Source: Allorhizobium undicola ORS 992 = ATCC 700741 | GTDB taxonomy: Bacteria; Pseudomonadota; Alphaproteobacteria; Rhizobiales; Rhizobiaceae | DNA length: 64,000 nucleotides | Assembly: GCF_000621665.1 (NCBI RefSeq) | Contig: NZ_JHXQ01000005.1 | Coordinates: 186,001-250,000, forward strand | Direction of reading: 5' to 3' | Shown: positions 27,423 to 36,557 of the stretch, piece after piece | How positions within the stretch are numbered: position 1 is the first letter of the stretch | Layout: each line of letters opens with the position of its first letter | The notes under the pieces: generated by a model | Seen by the model: the letters and a program-made list of their open reading frames with translations, nothing else | The model's database searches: none | What the model was told of the DNA's origin: nothing | Translations under genes and position numbers: made by a program

Positions 27423-29603
27423 ATGAATTTGATCGTCAATTCCGTATTGGCAGCGCTGGCGGCATTCGGCCTGCTTGTGCTGGCCACCTTGCCGGTGAGC
27501 CTGCAAACGCAGCTCATTGCCAGCATAGCGGTGGTTTCGGTCATGGCGGTCATCAAGATCCTCAAGGCAGATGGCGTCTGGCGGCTGATTGCGCTGTCCT
27601 TTGGTGCAGTCATCGTGCTTCGCTATGTTTATTGGCGCAGCACCAGCACCATTCCGCCGCTGAGCCAGCCCGAAAACTTCATTCCCGGCATTCTGCTTTA
27701 TCTGGCCGAAATGTATAACGTGCTGATGCTGGGGCTCAGCCTGTTCATCGTGGCGCTGCCTCTGCCCTCGCGCCCGTCCCGCAAGGAGGCCATCACGGAT
27801 TTTCCAAGCGTTGACGTCTTCGTTCCCTCCTATAACGAAGACGCCCTGCTTCTGGCCAACACGCTGGCTGCGGCAAAGGCCATGGATTATCCGGAAGACA
27901 AGCTGACGATCTGGCTTCTCGACGATGGCGGCACGGTGCAAAAGCGCAATGCCCACGACCTTCAGGACGCGCAGATTGCCACCGCCCGCCACGCCGAATT
28001 GCAGGAACTGTGCCGAGAGCTTGGCGTGAACTACCTGACGCGGGAGCGCAACGAACACGCCAAGGCCGGCAACCTCAATAACGGACTGAAGCATTCCTCC
28101 GGCGACCTCATCGCCGTTTTCGACGCCGACCATGCGCCCGCCCGCGACTTTCTGAAGGAAACGGTGGGCTATTTTGCCGAGGATCCCAAGCTTTTCCTGG
28201 TACAGACCCCGCATTTCTTCATCAATCCCGATCCGCTGGAACGCAATCTGCGCACCTTCGACACCATGCCAAGCGAAAACGAGATGTTCTACGGCATCAT
28301 CCAGCGTGGCCTGGACAAATGGAACGCCGCGTTTTTCTGCGGCTCGGCGGCAGTTCTGTCACGCAAGGCGCTGAACGCCACGGACGGCTTCAGCGGCATC
28401 TCCATCACCGAGGACTGCGAAACGGCGCTTGCGCTGCACAGTTCCGGCTGGAACAGCATCTACGTGGACAAGCCGCTGATTGCCGGACTGCAACCGGCCA
28501 CGTTCGCCAGCTTCATCGGCCAGCGCAGCCGCTGGGCGCAAGGGATGATGCAGATTCTGCGCTTCCGCTTTCCATTGCTGAAACGCGGGCTGAGCCTGCC
28601 GCAGCGCCTGTGCTACATGTCCTCCACCCTGTTCTGGCTTTTCCCCTTCCCGCGAACCGTCTTCCTGTTCGCTCCCCTTTGTTACCTGCTGTTCGACCTG
28701 CAAATCTTCACCGCCTCGGGCGGAGAATTCATGGCCTATACATTGGCATACATGCTGGTGAACCTGATGATGCAGAACTATCTCTACGGCGCCTTCCGGT
28801 GGCCGTGGATTTCCGAGCTTTACGAATATGTCCAGACCGTGCATCTGCTGCCCGCCATCGTTTCGGTGGTGCTGAACCCGCGCAAGCCGACCTTCAAGGT
28901 GACGGCCAAGGACGAATCGGTGGCCACAAGCCGCCTTTCGGAAATAAGCCGGCCCTTCTTCGTGATTTTTGCCGCCCAGCTCATCGCCGTCGCCATCACC
29001 GTTTTCCGCATCTATGCCGAACCCTACAAGGCCGATGTTACGCTCGTGGTCGGCGGCTGGAACATGATCAACCTCGTGATGGCGGGTTGTGCTCTGGGGG
29101 TGGTGTCGGAGCGCGGCGAGCGCGCCTCCAGCCGCCGCATCCGGGTTCGCAGGCGCTGCGAATTCGGCTTTGACGGGCAATGGTCTCCCGCCTCGATCGA
29201 AGACGTCTCTGTGCGGGGCGCAAGGCTGAACGTGTTCAGCCGCCGGTTTGCCGAAATGCAGCCGGGCGCGGTGGCCGAGATCCGGATGCGGCTGCACGGC
29301 CGCGAGGAAATGGCAACCCTTCCGCTCATCATCCGCAACACCGAACAGCAGGGCGAGATCCTGGCCCTGGGCTGCCAGTATATGCCGCAAAGCGCCAAGG
29401 ACCACCGGCAGATCGTCGATCTCATCTTCGCCAACTCCGACCAGTGGAGCGATTTCCAGAAATCACGTCGCAAAAATCCCGGCCTCATTCGCGGTACGGT
29501 GTGGTTCCTCGGCATGTCGCTGTTCCAGACCAGCCGGGGGCTGACCTATTTCCTGCGCAGCCTCAAGCCGCAGCGTTCGGCAAGGGAGGGGACAAAGCCA
29601 TGA
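27423..29603 (+). CDS. bcsA: cellulose synthase catalytic subunit BcsA (UDP-forming)
   Basis: A 726-residue inner-membrane glycosyltransferase 2. Catalytic motifs: LLDDGG (about 166-170), FDADHA (233-238), ITEDCE (328-333) and the QRSRW acceptor-site motif (367-371). Transmembrane helices flank this domain on both sides. A C-terminal PilZ domain has arginine-rich RRIRVRRR (571-578) and DVSVRG (594-599), the RxxxR and DxSxxG c-di-GMP contacts, so activity should depend on c-di-GMP. It polymerises UDP-glucose into beta-1,4-glucan and threads it through the membrane. AAGGAG eight bases upstream fixes the ATG at 27423. It overlaps bcsB by four bases. Confidence 0.97.
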   Translation: MNLIVNSVLAALAAFGLLVLATLPVSLQTQLIASIAVVSVMAVIKILKADGVWRLIALSFGAVIVLRYVYWRSTSTIPPLSQPENFIPGILLYLAEMYNVLMLGLSLFIVALPLPSRPSRKEAITDFPSVDVFVPSYNEDALLLANTLAAAKAMDYPEDKLTIWLLDDGGTVQKRNAHDLQDAQIATARHAELQELCRELGVNYLTRERNEHAKAGNLNNGLKHSSGDLIAVFDADHAPARDFLKETVGYFAEDPKLFLVQTPHFFINPDPLERNLRTFDTMPSENEMFYGIIQRGLDKWNAAFFCGSAAVLSRKALNATDGFSGISITEDCETALALHSSGWNSIYVDKPLIAGLQPATFASFIGQRSRWAQGMMQILRFRFPLLKRGLSLPQRLCYMSSTLFWLFPFPRTVFLFAPLCYLLFDLQIFTASGGEFMAYTLAYMLVNLMMQNYLYGAFRWPWISELYEYVQTVHLLPAIVSVVLNPRKPTFKVTAKDESVATSRLSEISRPFFVIFAAQLIAVAITVFRIYAEPYKADVTLVVGGWNMINLVMAGCALGVVSERGERASSRRIRVRRRCEFGFDGQWSPASIEDVSVRGARLNVFSRRFAEMQPGAVAEIRMRLHGREEMATLPLIIRNTEQQGEILALGCQYMPQSAKDHRQIVDLIFANSDQWSDFQKSRRKNPGLIRGTVWFLGMSLFQTSRGLTYFLRSLKPQRSAREGTKP

Positions 29604-32020
29604 CCCTTTCCAGAAAGCTGCGTCTTGCCGCCGGTCTTTTTCTGGGCACTGGTCTTTTACTGGGCGCTGGCCTTTTTCCGGGCGTTTGCACCGGCATGGC
29701 GAGCGCGCAGGCCGAGGATATGCCCTTCGACATGAGCCCGGAGCGCCAACAACAGAACGTGCAGACGCCGCAATCCCTGCCCCCGCGTGCAGCCCCCCCT
29801 GCTTCCCAGGGCGCCAATATGCAGACCGGCACACCGGCAACCGGCCTTGCGCCCGCCCGCAGCGGGTCTGACCCCGCCCGCACGCTCCGCTATGCCATTC
29901 CCGAGAGCGACCTGACCCTTGCCGGTGAATATGACCGCCGGTCGTGGAGCATTTACCTCACGCCCGATCAGGCGGGAGCGCCGGCGCATTTCGTGTTGAG
30001 CTATCAGAACGCGGTGGTGGTCGCACCGGAAGCATCGACGCTGACGGTCATGGTCAACAACCGCCCGGTGGGCGAAACCGCCATCCGCTCCTCGGCAAAT
30101 GCAAGCACGCTGCGCTTCGATATTCCCGCAGGTCTTCTGCGGCCCGGCGCAAACAGCCTGACCTTCATTGCCAGCCAGCGCCACCGCACGGATTGCGACC
30201 TGCAATCGACTTACGAACTCTGGACACGGCTGTCGTCGAAAGGCACCTATTTCGAGTTTGCCGCAAGCAGCGACAACCGCATCAATGCCGCCGATGTCCT
30301 GCGCTCCATCGGCGTGGATGGCGAAGGACACACAACGCTTTCCTTCCTGGTGCCGGGGCTTGGACAGCCGGGAACGACAAGGCCTGTGCTGACACTGGCA
30401 CAGGGACTTTCGGTTCTGCCAGCCATGCCGAATATCCGGGTGGAATTCTCCCGCGACAGCCTGCCCGCCTCCCGCCCCGGCAATATGGTGATTGCGGTCG
30501 GAACGCCGGAGGAGCTGGCGCCGGTCTTTCCCGCCCTGCCCGCCTCCATCCAGAACAGCGCCGGGGCAAGCTATGTCAACGACCCGGCCTCGGGCCGCCC
30601 CATACTGGTGCTGAGCGGCCCCTCCTGGTCGGCCATTTCCAGCGCCGCCGATGCGCTGGTCAACACCTATCGCCGCTCCGACAGCAATAGCCGCGACATG
30701 CTGGCCACCAGCCGCTGGAGCGAGCCGGATGCCCCCATGCTGAGCGGGCCGCGCCGCTTGCGGCTTTCTGAACTGGGCGTATCGAGCGTCGAGTTTTCCG
30801 GCAGCCGTTACAGAACCGGCTTCAACATTGCCGTGCCCGCCGATTTCTATGCAAATGCCTATGGCGAAGCAAAGATCATGATGGACGCCGCCTATACGGC
30901 GGCAGTCGGTCCCGGCAGCCATATCGACGTTTATGTCAACGACCGGATCGCCACCACCGTGCCGATTACCGCGGCGGGCGGCGGGCTGCTCAACCATTTC
31001 CCCGTGCGGGTGACGCTGCGCCATCTCAAGCCGGGCCTCAACCGCATCACGCTGGAGGCCAACCTGCTGAACCGGGCCGATGCGGTCTGCGCGCCCGGCA
31101 ATGCCGCCAAGGCGCCGGCCCGTTTTGCCCTTTTCGACACATCCGAATTCGTGATGCCGGAATTTGCCCGTATCGGTCGCTCTCCCAATCTGGCAGCCCT
31201 TGCCGGCACGGGCTGGCCCTATTCGGAAGCGCCGGAACCGATCGCCCTTTACCTCGACCGCGCCGATGCCCAGACGCTGGGCGCTGCCGGAACCTTTCTT
31301 GCGCGTCTGGCCATTGCGGCCGGCGAACCGCTGCGCTTCGAAATTGCCAGCACACCGCAGGCTGTCGGCGAACGCGATGCCATTTTCATCGGCTCGATTG
31401 GCCAGATGCCGGGCCGGGTTCTGGCCCAGGTCGGCGTTTCGGCCGAAAGCACCAGCAACTGGAAAAGCAGCAGTGCGCTCAGCCGTGGCGGCGCGGAGGG
31501 CGTGCGCCTCGACGACTGGCGCTCGAAGATCACCGACAATCTGATCCGCGCCAAGCTGCGCGCCATCGAAGCCTGGATGCAGCGCAATTTCGACATTTCC
31601 TCCACCACTTTCCACCTGCTGCCGGGCAGTCAGCGGGACTTCACACCGGGCACGCTGGATACCTTCCTCATTGCCCAGGGCCCAAGCCCGGAAGGAAGCC
31701 ACCACTGGACCATGGTGTCTGCCCCCGATGCCGCCGATCTCGACAATGGTATGCAGGCGGTTGCGGGCTTGTCCGACTGGGACCGGCTGAATGGCGCCAT
31801 CATGACCTATTCCAGCCGCAGCGGCGCCATCGAGACCCGTCCGGGCGTGAGCGAAAAGCTTGAGACGCCAACCGACGTGTCGCTCGGCAATATGCGGTTG
31901 ATCGCCGCCAACTGGCTTTCATCCAACATCCTGTTCTACGCATTCGCGCTGGTGCTGCTGGCCATGCTCTGCGGAGCCCTCATGGCCTTCCTGCTCCGGC
32001 GGCTGGGGAGATCGACATGA
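29600..32020 (+). CDS. bcsB: cellulose synthase periplasmic subunit BcsB
   Basis: An 806-residue BcsB. It has a Sec signal peptide with a repetitive hydrophobic core (about residues 8-36), a large periplasmic part with two carbohydrate-binding/flavodoxin-like repeats (YDRRSWSIYLTPDQAG, LTVMVNNRPVGETAIRS, FNIAVPADFYANAYGEA, VYVNDRIATTVPIT) and a single C-terminal membrane helix (about 772-800) that docks on BcsA. It guides the glucan through the periplasm and is required for BcsA activity. The ATG at 29600 overlaps the bcsA stop (ATGA), and its stop overlaps the next gene the same way. Confidence 0.95.
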   Translation: MTLSRKLRLAAGLFLGTGLLLGAGLFPGVCTGMASAQAEDMPFDMSPERQQQNVQTPQSLPPRAAPPASQGANMQTGTPATGLAPARSGSDPARTLRYAIPESDLTLAGEYDRRSWSIYLTPDQAGAPAHFVLSYQNAVVVAPEASTLTVMVNNRPVGETAIRSSANASTLRFDIPAGLLRPGANSLTFIASQRHRTDCDLQSTYELWTRLSSKGTYFEFAASSDNRINAADVLRSIGVDGEGHTTLSFLVPGLGQPGTTRPVLTLAQGLSVLPAMPNIRVEFSRDSLPASRPGNMVIAVGTPEELAPVFPALPASIQNSAGASYVNDPASGRPILVLSGPSWSAISSAADALVNTYRRSDSNSRDMLATSRWSEPDAPMLSGPRRLRLSELGVSSVEFSGSRYRTGFNIAVPADFYANAYGEAKIMMDAAYTAAVGPGSHIDVYVNDRIATTVPITAAGGGLLNHFPVRVTLRHLKPGLNRITLEANLLNRADAVCAPGNAAKAPARFALFDTSEFVMPEFARIGRSPNLAALAGTGWPYSEAPEPIALYLDRADAQTLGAAGTFLARLAIAAGEPLRFEIASTPQAVGERDAIFIGSIGQMPGRVLAQVGVSAESTSNWKSSSALSRGGAEGVRLDDWRSKITDNLIRAKLRAIEAWMQRNFDISSTTFHLLPGSQRDFTPGTLDTFLIAQGPSPEGSHHWTMVSAPDAADLDNGMQAVAGLSDWDRLNGAIMTYSSRSGAIETRPGVSEKLETPTDVSLGNMRLIAANWLSSNILFYAFALVLLAMLCGALMAFLLRRLGRST

Positions 32021-34215
32021 CGGCCAGCGCTTCGGTTCGGCTTCGCCACCCAATGATAAACGCCAGGACACGCGGCTTCCTCACCGCATCCCTGCTTGCG
32101 GCCCTTTCCCTCACCATCGCCATGCCGGGGACATTGCAGGCGCAGGAACTGGAGCCTGGCGCTGCCGGTTCCGCAGAGGATCTTCACGAGGGCGGCTTCA
32201 GGTTGCTGGCCGAGGCCGATCTGTCTCTGCCCCAGACCGTGGCGCAGGCAGCTCCCCCTTCGCCCGCGCAAATTTCGCCCGTGCCTCAGGCAGCGGCGGC
32301 CACTGAGGATGTGGATGAAAGCGCCCTGCGCTATTTCGCCGCCCGTGGCGATACCGCCCGCCTCGAGGCGGAAATCAGCCGCCTCAAGGCGCTTTATCCC
32401 AACTGGCGCCCTCCTGCCGACCCGCTGACGGTTCCTGCCAATCCCGACAGGCAGATGGAAACCCTGTGGCGGCTTTATTCCGAAGGCCGTTACGGCGATG
32501 TGCGCAAGGCCATCAATGACCGGCTGGCCGCCGAACAGGGCTGGACGCCACCGGAGGATATGCTGGAACGGCTGGCGGCGGCCGAAACACGCCTTGCGAT
32601 CATCGATGCCTCCGACAAGGGCCGTTTCGAGGAGGTCATTGCCAAGGCAGCCGCCACGCCCAGCCTTCTCAATTGCAGTGACGTGGATGTGCTCTGGCGG
32701 CTTGCGGAGGCCTTTGGCCGCACGGGGCGAACGCAACGCAGCCTGGATGCCTATGGCTATATCCTGAAAACCTGTCAGGCCGCACCTGAGCGGATTGCAA
32801 CCGTGCAAAAGGCATCCGCGCTGCTGCCCTATCCGGCCATGATGCAATTGCTGGCTCTGGAGAAGCCGGCAGCGAGCGGTGCGCGCGAATTCGACGGCAT
32901 TCGCGACGATCTCGCGCGCCATTTCGCCGCCGAGGCCAACAAGGATCAGGCCCTGACGCTCGATCCCCTCTGGCTGGAGCGCCTGCGCGTTTCCGCCGAA
33001 GGCGGCAATTCGAATGATGCCACCCTGCTTGGGTGGTATGCATTCCGCCGCAGCCAATATGCCGATGCCGAGCGCTGGTTCCGGCTGGCCAATGACCGCA
33101 AGCCGCAAGCCGATCCTGCCCAGGGTCTGGCGCTGACGCTGATCGAGCGTAAAGCCTTCGACCAGGCGGAGGACGCCCTTTACCGTTTTCGCGACGCAAA
33201 CGAAGACAGCCGCAAGACCTATTTCGCCGCCACCGCCAATCTTTTGGCGCAGGACCCGCCCGCCCTTCTTTCGCCAGAGGTATTGACGCGCATCTCGCGG
33301 GCGGTGATGGCCGGACGCGACGCCGCCTCCGCGCAACAATTCGGCTGGTATGCCCGCGCCCTCAATCAGGGGGAAGCGGCACGCCGCTGGTTTCAGACCG
33401 CGCTCTCATGGAAGGCCGATGACGAGCCCTCCGCCTATGGTCTGGCGCTGACGCTGGACCAGCAGAAAAATGCAGCCGCCCTTGCCGCATTGAAAGGCCA
33501 ATGGGCCGACCGTTCGCCGCGCATTGCCGAGGTTGGCCTTGCAAGTGCAACGACCGCGCCGGAACAGCCTGCCAAGCCTGCGCGTATGCCTGCCGCCCAA
33601 ACGCCCGCCAGTCAAAGACCTGCCTCCAGCGCGACGGCTTCGCCTGGCGATGCCGCGTTTTCAAAGCCCGCCGCAAGCCCCGCAGCCGCCTCCGGTTCCG
33701 GCGCCTGCGCGGCTCAGGGCGCAGGCTTTCCCGCTCTCTCCCTTTCGGCGGGTTGGTGCCTCATGCGGCTCAACCGGCCGCTTGAGGCGGCCTCGGCCTT
33801 CGAGCAGGCTTTGCAAAGCCGCCAGTCTCAGGAGCGTTCCGATGCCGCCTACGGCCTGAGCCTTGCCTATTTGCGGCTCGGCCTGACAGGAAAGGCAGCC
33901 GTGGCGGCCACCCGCGCCCCGCTTGCCCCTGCGAGAGCCATGGAATTGCAGGCCTCTATCCTCTCCGACAGGGCCATCGCCGCTTATAATGCCAAGCTTT
34001 ACAAGAACGCCCTGTTGTTGCTCGATCAGCGTGCCGCCATCGCGCCTGAGCGCACCGACCTGATGGTGTTGCGCGGCTACAGCTATCTCAGCCTGAAGAT
34101 GTATGGGGACGCCATGCGGATTTTCGAAGCCGCCGCCGCCACCGGCAACACGGATGCCCGCCGCGGCCTGAACGATGCCCGTCAGGCCATGAACGAGTGG
34201 GCGGGCATACGCTAG
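32017..34215 (+). CDS. periplasmic TPR protein of the cellulose operon (BcsK/BcsC-like)
   Basis: A 732-residue protein with an N-terminal signal peptide (about residues 18-43, ending in LQAQ) and multiple TPR-like helical repeats: LWRLYSEGRYGDVRKAIN, LLGWYAFRRSQYADAERWFR, FGWYARALNQGEAARRWFQT and the C-terminal LLLDQRAAIAPERTD. An alanine/proline-rich linker (about 510-570) splits it into two TPR blocks. It lacks the outer-membrane beta-barrel of BcsC. TPR proteins of this kind occur in alphaproteobacterial bcs operons (BcsK) and probably act as a periplasmic scaffold. It is translationally coupled to bcsB (ATGA). No bcsZ cellulase gene lies next to it. Confidence 0.85.
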   Translation: MTASASVRLRHPMINARTRGFLTASLLAALSLTIAMPGTLQAQELEPGAAGSAEDLHEGGFRLLAEADLSLPQTVAQAAPPSPAQISPVPQAAAATEDVDESALRYFAARGDTARLEAEISRLKALYPNWRPPADPLTVPANPDRQMETLWRLYSEGRYGDVRKAINDRLAAEQGWTPPEDMLERLAAAETRLAIIDASDKGRFEEVIAKAAATPSLLNCSDVDVLWRLAEAFGRTGRTQRSLDAYGYILKTCQAAPERIATVQKASALLPYPAMMQLLALEKPAASGAREFDGIRDDLARHFAAEANKDQALTLDPLWLERLRVSAEGGNSNDATLLGWYAFRRSQYADAERWFRLANDRKPQADPAQGLALTLIERKAFDQAEDALYRFRDANEDSRKTYFAATANLLAQDPPALLSPEVLTRISRAVMAGRDAASAQQFGWYARALNQGEAARRWFQTALSWKADDEPSAYGLALTLDQQKNAAALAALKGQWADRSPRIAEVGLASATTAPEQPAKPARMPAAQTPASQRPASSATASPGDAAFSKPAASPAAASGSGACAAQGAGFPALSLSAGWCLMRLNRPLEAASAFEQALQSRQSQERSDAAYGLSLAYLRLGLTGKAAVAATRAPLAPARAMELQASILSDRAIAAYNAKLYKNALLLLDQRAAIAPERTDLMVLRGYSYLSLKMYGDAMRIFEAAAATGNTDARRGLNDARQAMNEWAGIR

Positions 34216-34218
34216 GCT

Positions 34219-35094
34219 CTAAGTCCTGCGGCGCAGCCATTGCGCGGCGGGCTCTATGCCGCCGAGCGGAAAGACGTGAAGCGCGGTAAGCAGGCTGTGC
34301 GGATTTGCGCGCTTGTAGTCCAGCAGGGCATCCGCCAGTTCTCCCGGTTCGAATGGGGTCAGCAGGCGGCGCACATCCAGGGCGCGCTTCTGCAATACTT
34401 TCAGCGATGGACCCACACCGCAGGCAATGGCGTATTTGATGAGGGTTTTCAGCTTGGTGGGGCCGGCAAGGCCCACATGCACCGGCAGCGTGACGCCAAG
34501 AGCCGCGATGCGCTCGCTCCATTCGATGAAACATTGCGGTTCGAAGGCAAATTGCGTGACGATGGCCATGTCCACGCCATGGCGGGCGGCATAATCCTGC
34601 TTCCACAGCAGGGCCCGGTCGGCTTCCAGGCTGGAACCATCCGGGTCGATGTCGCGATTGCCTTCCGGATGACCGGCCACATGCAACCGGGTGAAGCCAT
34701 GCCGTTCGAAAAGCCCGGTTTCCAGCATGTCGCGAACGCTGGTGAAGGTGCCCGCCGGGCTTCTTGCACCGCCGCCCAGAAGCAGCGCCTCGGCAATGCC
34801 CGCCGCCCGGTAGCGGGCAAGCAGGCCATCCAGTTCGGCGGCATCCGCCAGCGATCGGGCCGGAACATGCGGCATCACCGCAAAGCCTTCCAGCCTCAAC
34901 CTGCGGGCCGTGGCAACCATGTCATCCAGCGATGTACCATCCACATGCGCCACGTAAATGCGGGTATTTTCGGTCAGGAGAAGGCGAAAATCGCCAATGG
35001 CGGCCGCCGTGCGCGGCATGACCTCCAGCGAGCGGCAGGGCAGGCTTGCGGCTAGATGACCAGCAATGTCAGGATTGGAAACCGGATTATCCAT
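34219..35094 (-). CDS. methylenetetrahydrofolate reductase family protein (MetF-like)
   Basis: A 291-residue protein of the MTHFR fold. Recognisable strand-loop elements are SLEVMPRTA (substrate Glu region), RIYVAHVDGTSLDDMVATAR, ALLLGGGARSPAG, HVAGHPEGN and IVTQFAFEP (flavin/substrate contacts). It is somewhat diverged from housekeeping MetF, and no methionine genes are nearby. It may act in one-carbon breakdown instead of methionine synthesis. The ATG at 35094 is used; a GTG at 35121 would extend it by nine residues. Its stop lies three bases beyond the end of the convergent bcs operon. Confidence 0.8.
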   Translation of the reverse strand: MDNPVSNPDIAGHLAASLPCRSLEVMPRTAAAIGDFRLLLTENTRIYVAHVDGTSLDDMVATARRLRLEGFAVMPHVPARSLADAAELDGLLARYRAAGIAEALLLGGGARSPAGTFTSVRDMLETGLFERHGFTRLHVAGHPEGNRDIDPDGSSLEADRALLWKQDYAARHGVDMAIVTQFAFEPQCFIEWSERIAALGVTLPVHVGLAGPTKLKTLIKYAIACGVGPSLKVLQKRALDVRRLLTPFEPGELADALLDYKRANPHSLLTALHVFPLGGIEPAAQWLRRRT

Positions 35095-35424
35095 ATCGCG
35101 TCCATCGCCTTTCGCGTTCACACCGAACGGAAGGGCTGCTCTTTTGTGATGCTTCCCTACGAGCTTTCGGGAAAACGGCGGTCACTCTTTCAGAACAATT
35201 CCTTAAAGCCAAAGCCCCTCGCCATGCAATGTCGCGCAATGGCGGATGACGATTTTTCCCGCCTGCGGCAAGCCTGTCATGAGACTGAAGCAATTGACGG
35301 GGAAAACATCAGGGCAGCTCGGGTAATCGTGCCGGACGTTTGCATTTTGATCGTGTCGGCTTGCGTTCCTCCTTTAAATTCCCTAGGACCGCCGCGACGA
35401 ATTGGAAAAGAGGTGGGCGTGGCG
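35095..35424. other. 330-base divergent promoter region
   Basis: This region separates the MetF-like gene (minus) from nspC (plus). An open frame continues upstream of nspC through most of it, but it lacks a ribosome site and coding bias. I see no riboswitch or clear operator. Confidence 0.45.
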
Positions 35425-36519
35425 ATGCAGACTCCGTATTACCTGATCGACAAGACGAAACTTCTTCGCAACATGGAGAAAATTGCGCTGTTGCGCGAGC
35501 AATCCGGCGCCAGGGCCTTGCTGGCGCTCAAGTGCTTCGCCACCTGGGGCGTGTTCGATTTCATGCGCGATTATATGGACGGCACCACCTCGTCGTCCCT
35601 TTACGAGGTACGCCTCGGGCGTCAGCGTTTCGGCAAGGAAACCCATGCCTACAGCGTGGCCTATGGCGACCACGAAATCGACGAGGTGATCTCCTATTCC
35701 GACAAGATCATCTTCAACTCCATCAGCCAGCTCGAACGCTTTGCCGACAAGGCTTCGGGCATCGTGCGCGGGCTTCGTCTCAATCCTCAGGTCTCCTCCT
35801 CGTCCTTCGATCTTGCCGATCCGGCCCGTCCCTTTTCGCGGCTTGGCGAATGGGACATGGCCAAGGTGGAAAAGGTGATGGACCGCATCAGCGGTTTCAT
35901 GATCCACAACAATTGCGAAAACAAGGATTTCGCCCTGTTCGACCGGATGCTCTCGGATATCGAGCAGAAATTCGGGCCGCTTCTCAAACGCGCCGAATGG
36001 GTAAGCCTCGGCGGCGGCATCCATTTCACCGGCGAGGATTATCCGCTGCAACAATTTGCCGAGCGATTGAAGCGCTTTTCCGGCGATTATGGCGTAGAGG
36101 TCTATCTGGAGCCCGGTGAAGCATCGATCACCAAATCCACCACGCTGGAAGTTTCGGTGCTGGATACGCTCTACAATGGCAAGAACCTCGCCATCGTAGA
36201 CAGCTCCATCGAGGCGCACATGCTGGACCTGCTGATCTACCGCGAGAATGCCAAGATCGAGCCCAATGCAGGCGAACATAGCTACATGATCTGCGGGAAA
36301 TCCTGTCTGGCCGGCGACATCTTCGGAGAGTTCAAATTCGACAAGCCGCTTGCAATCGGCGACCGGATCTCCGTGCAGGATGCCGCAGGCTATACAATGG
36401 TGAAGAAGAACTGGTTCAACGGCGTGAAAATGCCGGCAATCGCCATCCGTGAACTGGATGGCAGCATCAGGACGGTCCGTGACTTCGGTTACACGGATTA
36501 TGAACAAAGCCTTTCATAA
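35425..36519 (+). CDS. nspC: carboxynorspermidine decarboxylase
   Basis: A 364-residue PLP enzyme of the alanine racemase fold (group IV decarboxylase). The PLP lysine is in ALLALKCF near residue 31. Other family blocks are RLNPQVSSSSFDLADP, MIHNNCENKDFALF, WVSLGGGIHFTGEDYP and YLEPGEASI. It decarboxylates carboxynorspermidine or carboxyspermidine to norspermidine or spermidine. The next gene encodes the matching dehydrogenase, the standard pair in bacteria lacking S-adenosylmethionine decarboxylase. AGAGGTGG upstream supports the ATG at 35425; GTG codons a few residues earlier are possible. Confidence 0.94.
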   Translation: MQTPYYLIDKTKLLRNMEKIALLREQSGARALLALKCFATWGVFDFMRDYMDGTTSSSLYEVRLGRQRFGKETHAYSVAYGDHEIDEVISYSDKIIFNSISQLERFADKASGIVRGLRLNPQVSSSSFDLADPARPFSRLGEWDMAKVEKVMDRISGFMIHNNCENKDFALFDRMLSDIEQKFGPLLKRAEWVSLGGGIHFTGEDYPLQQFAERLKRFSGDYGVEVYLEPGEASITKSTTLEVSVLDTLYNGKNLAIVDSSIEAHMLDLLIYRENAKIEPNAGEHSYMICGKSCLAGDIFGEFKFDKPLAIGDRISVQDAAGYTMVKKNWFNGVKMPAIAIRELDGSIRTVRDFGYTDYEQSLS

Positions 36520-36557
36520 GGCGTCTGACGATTGGACATAAGGAGTTGGTCCCTATC

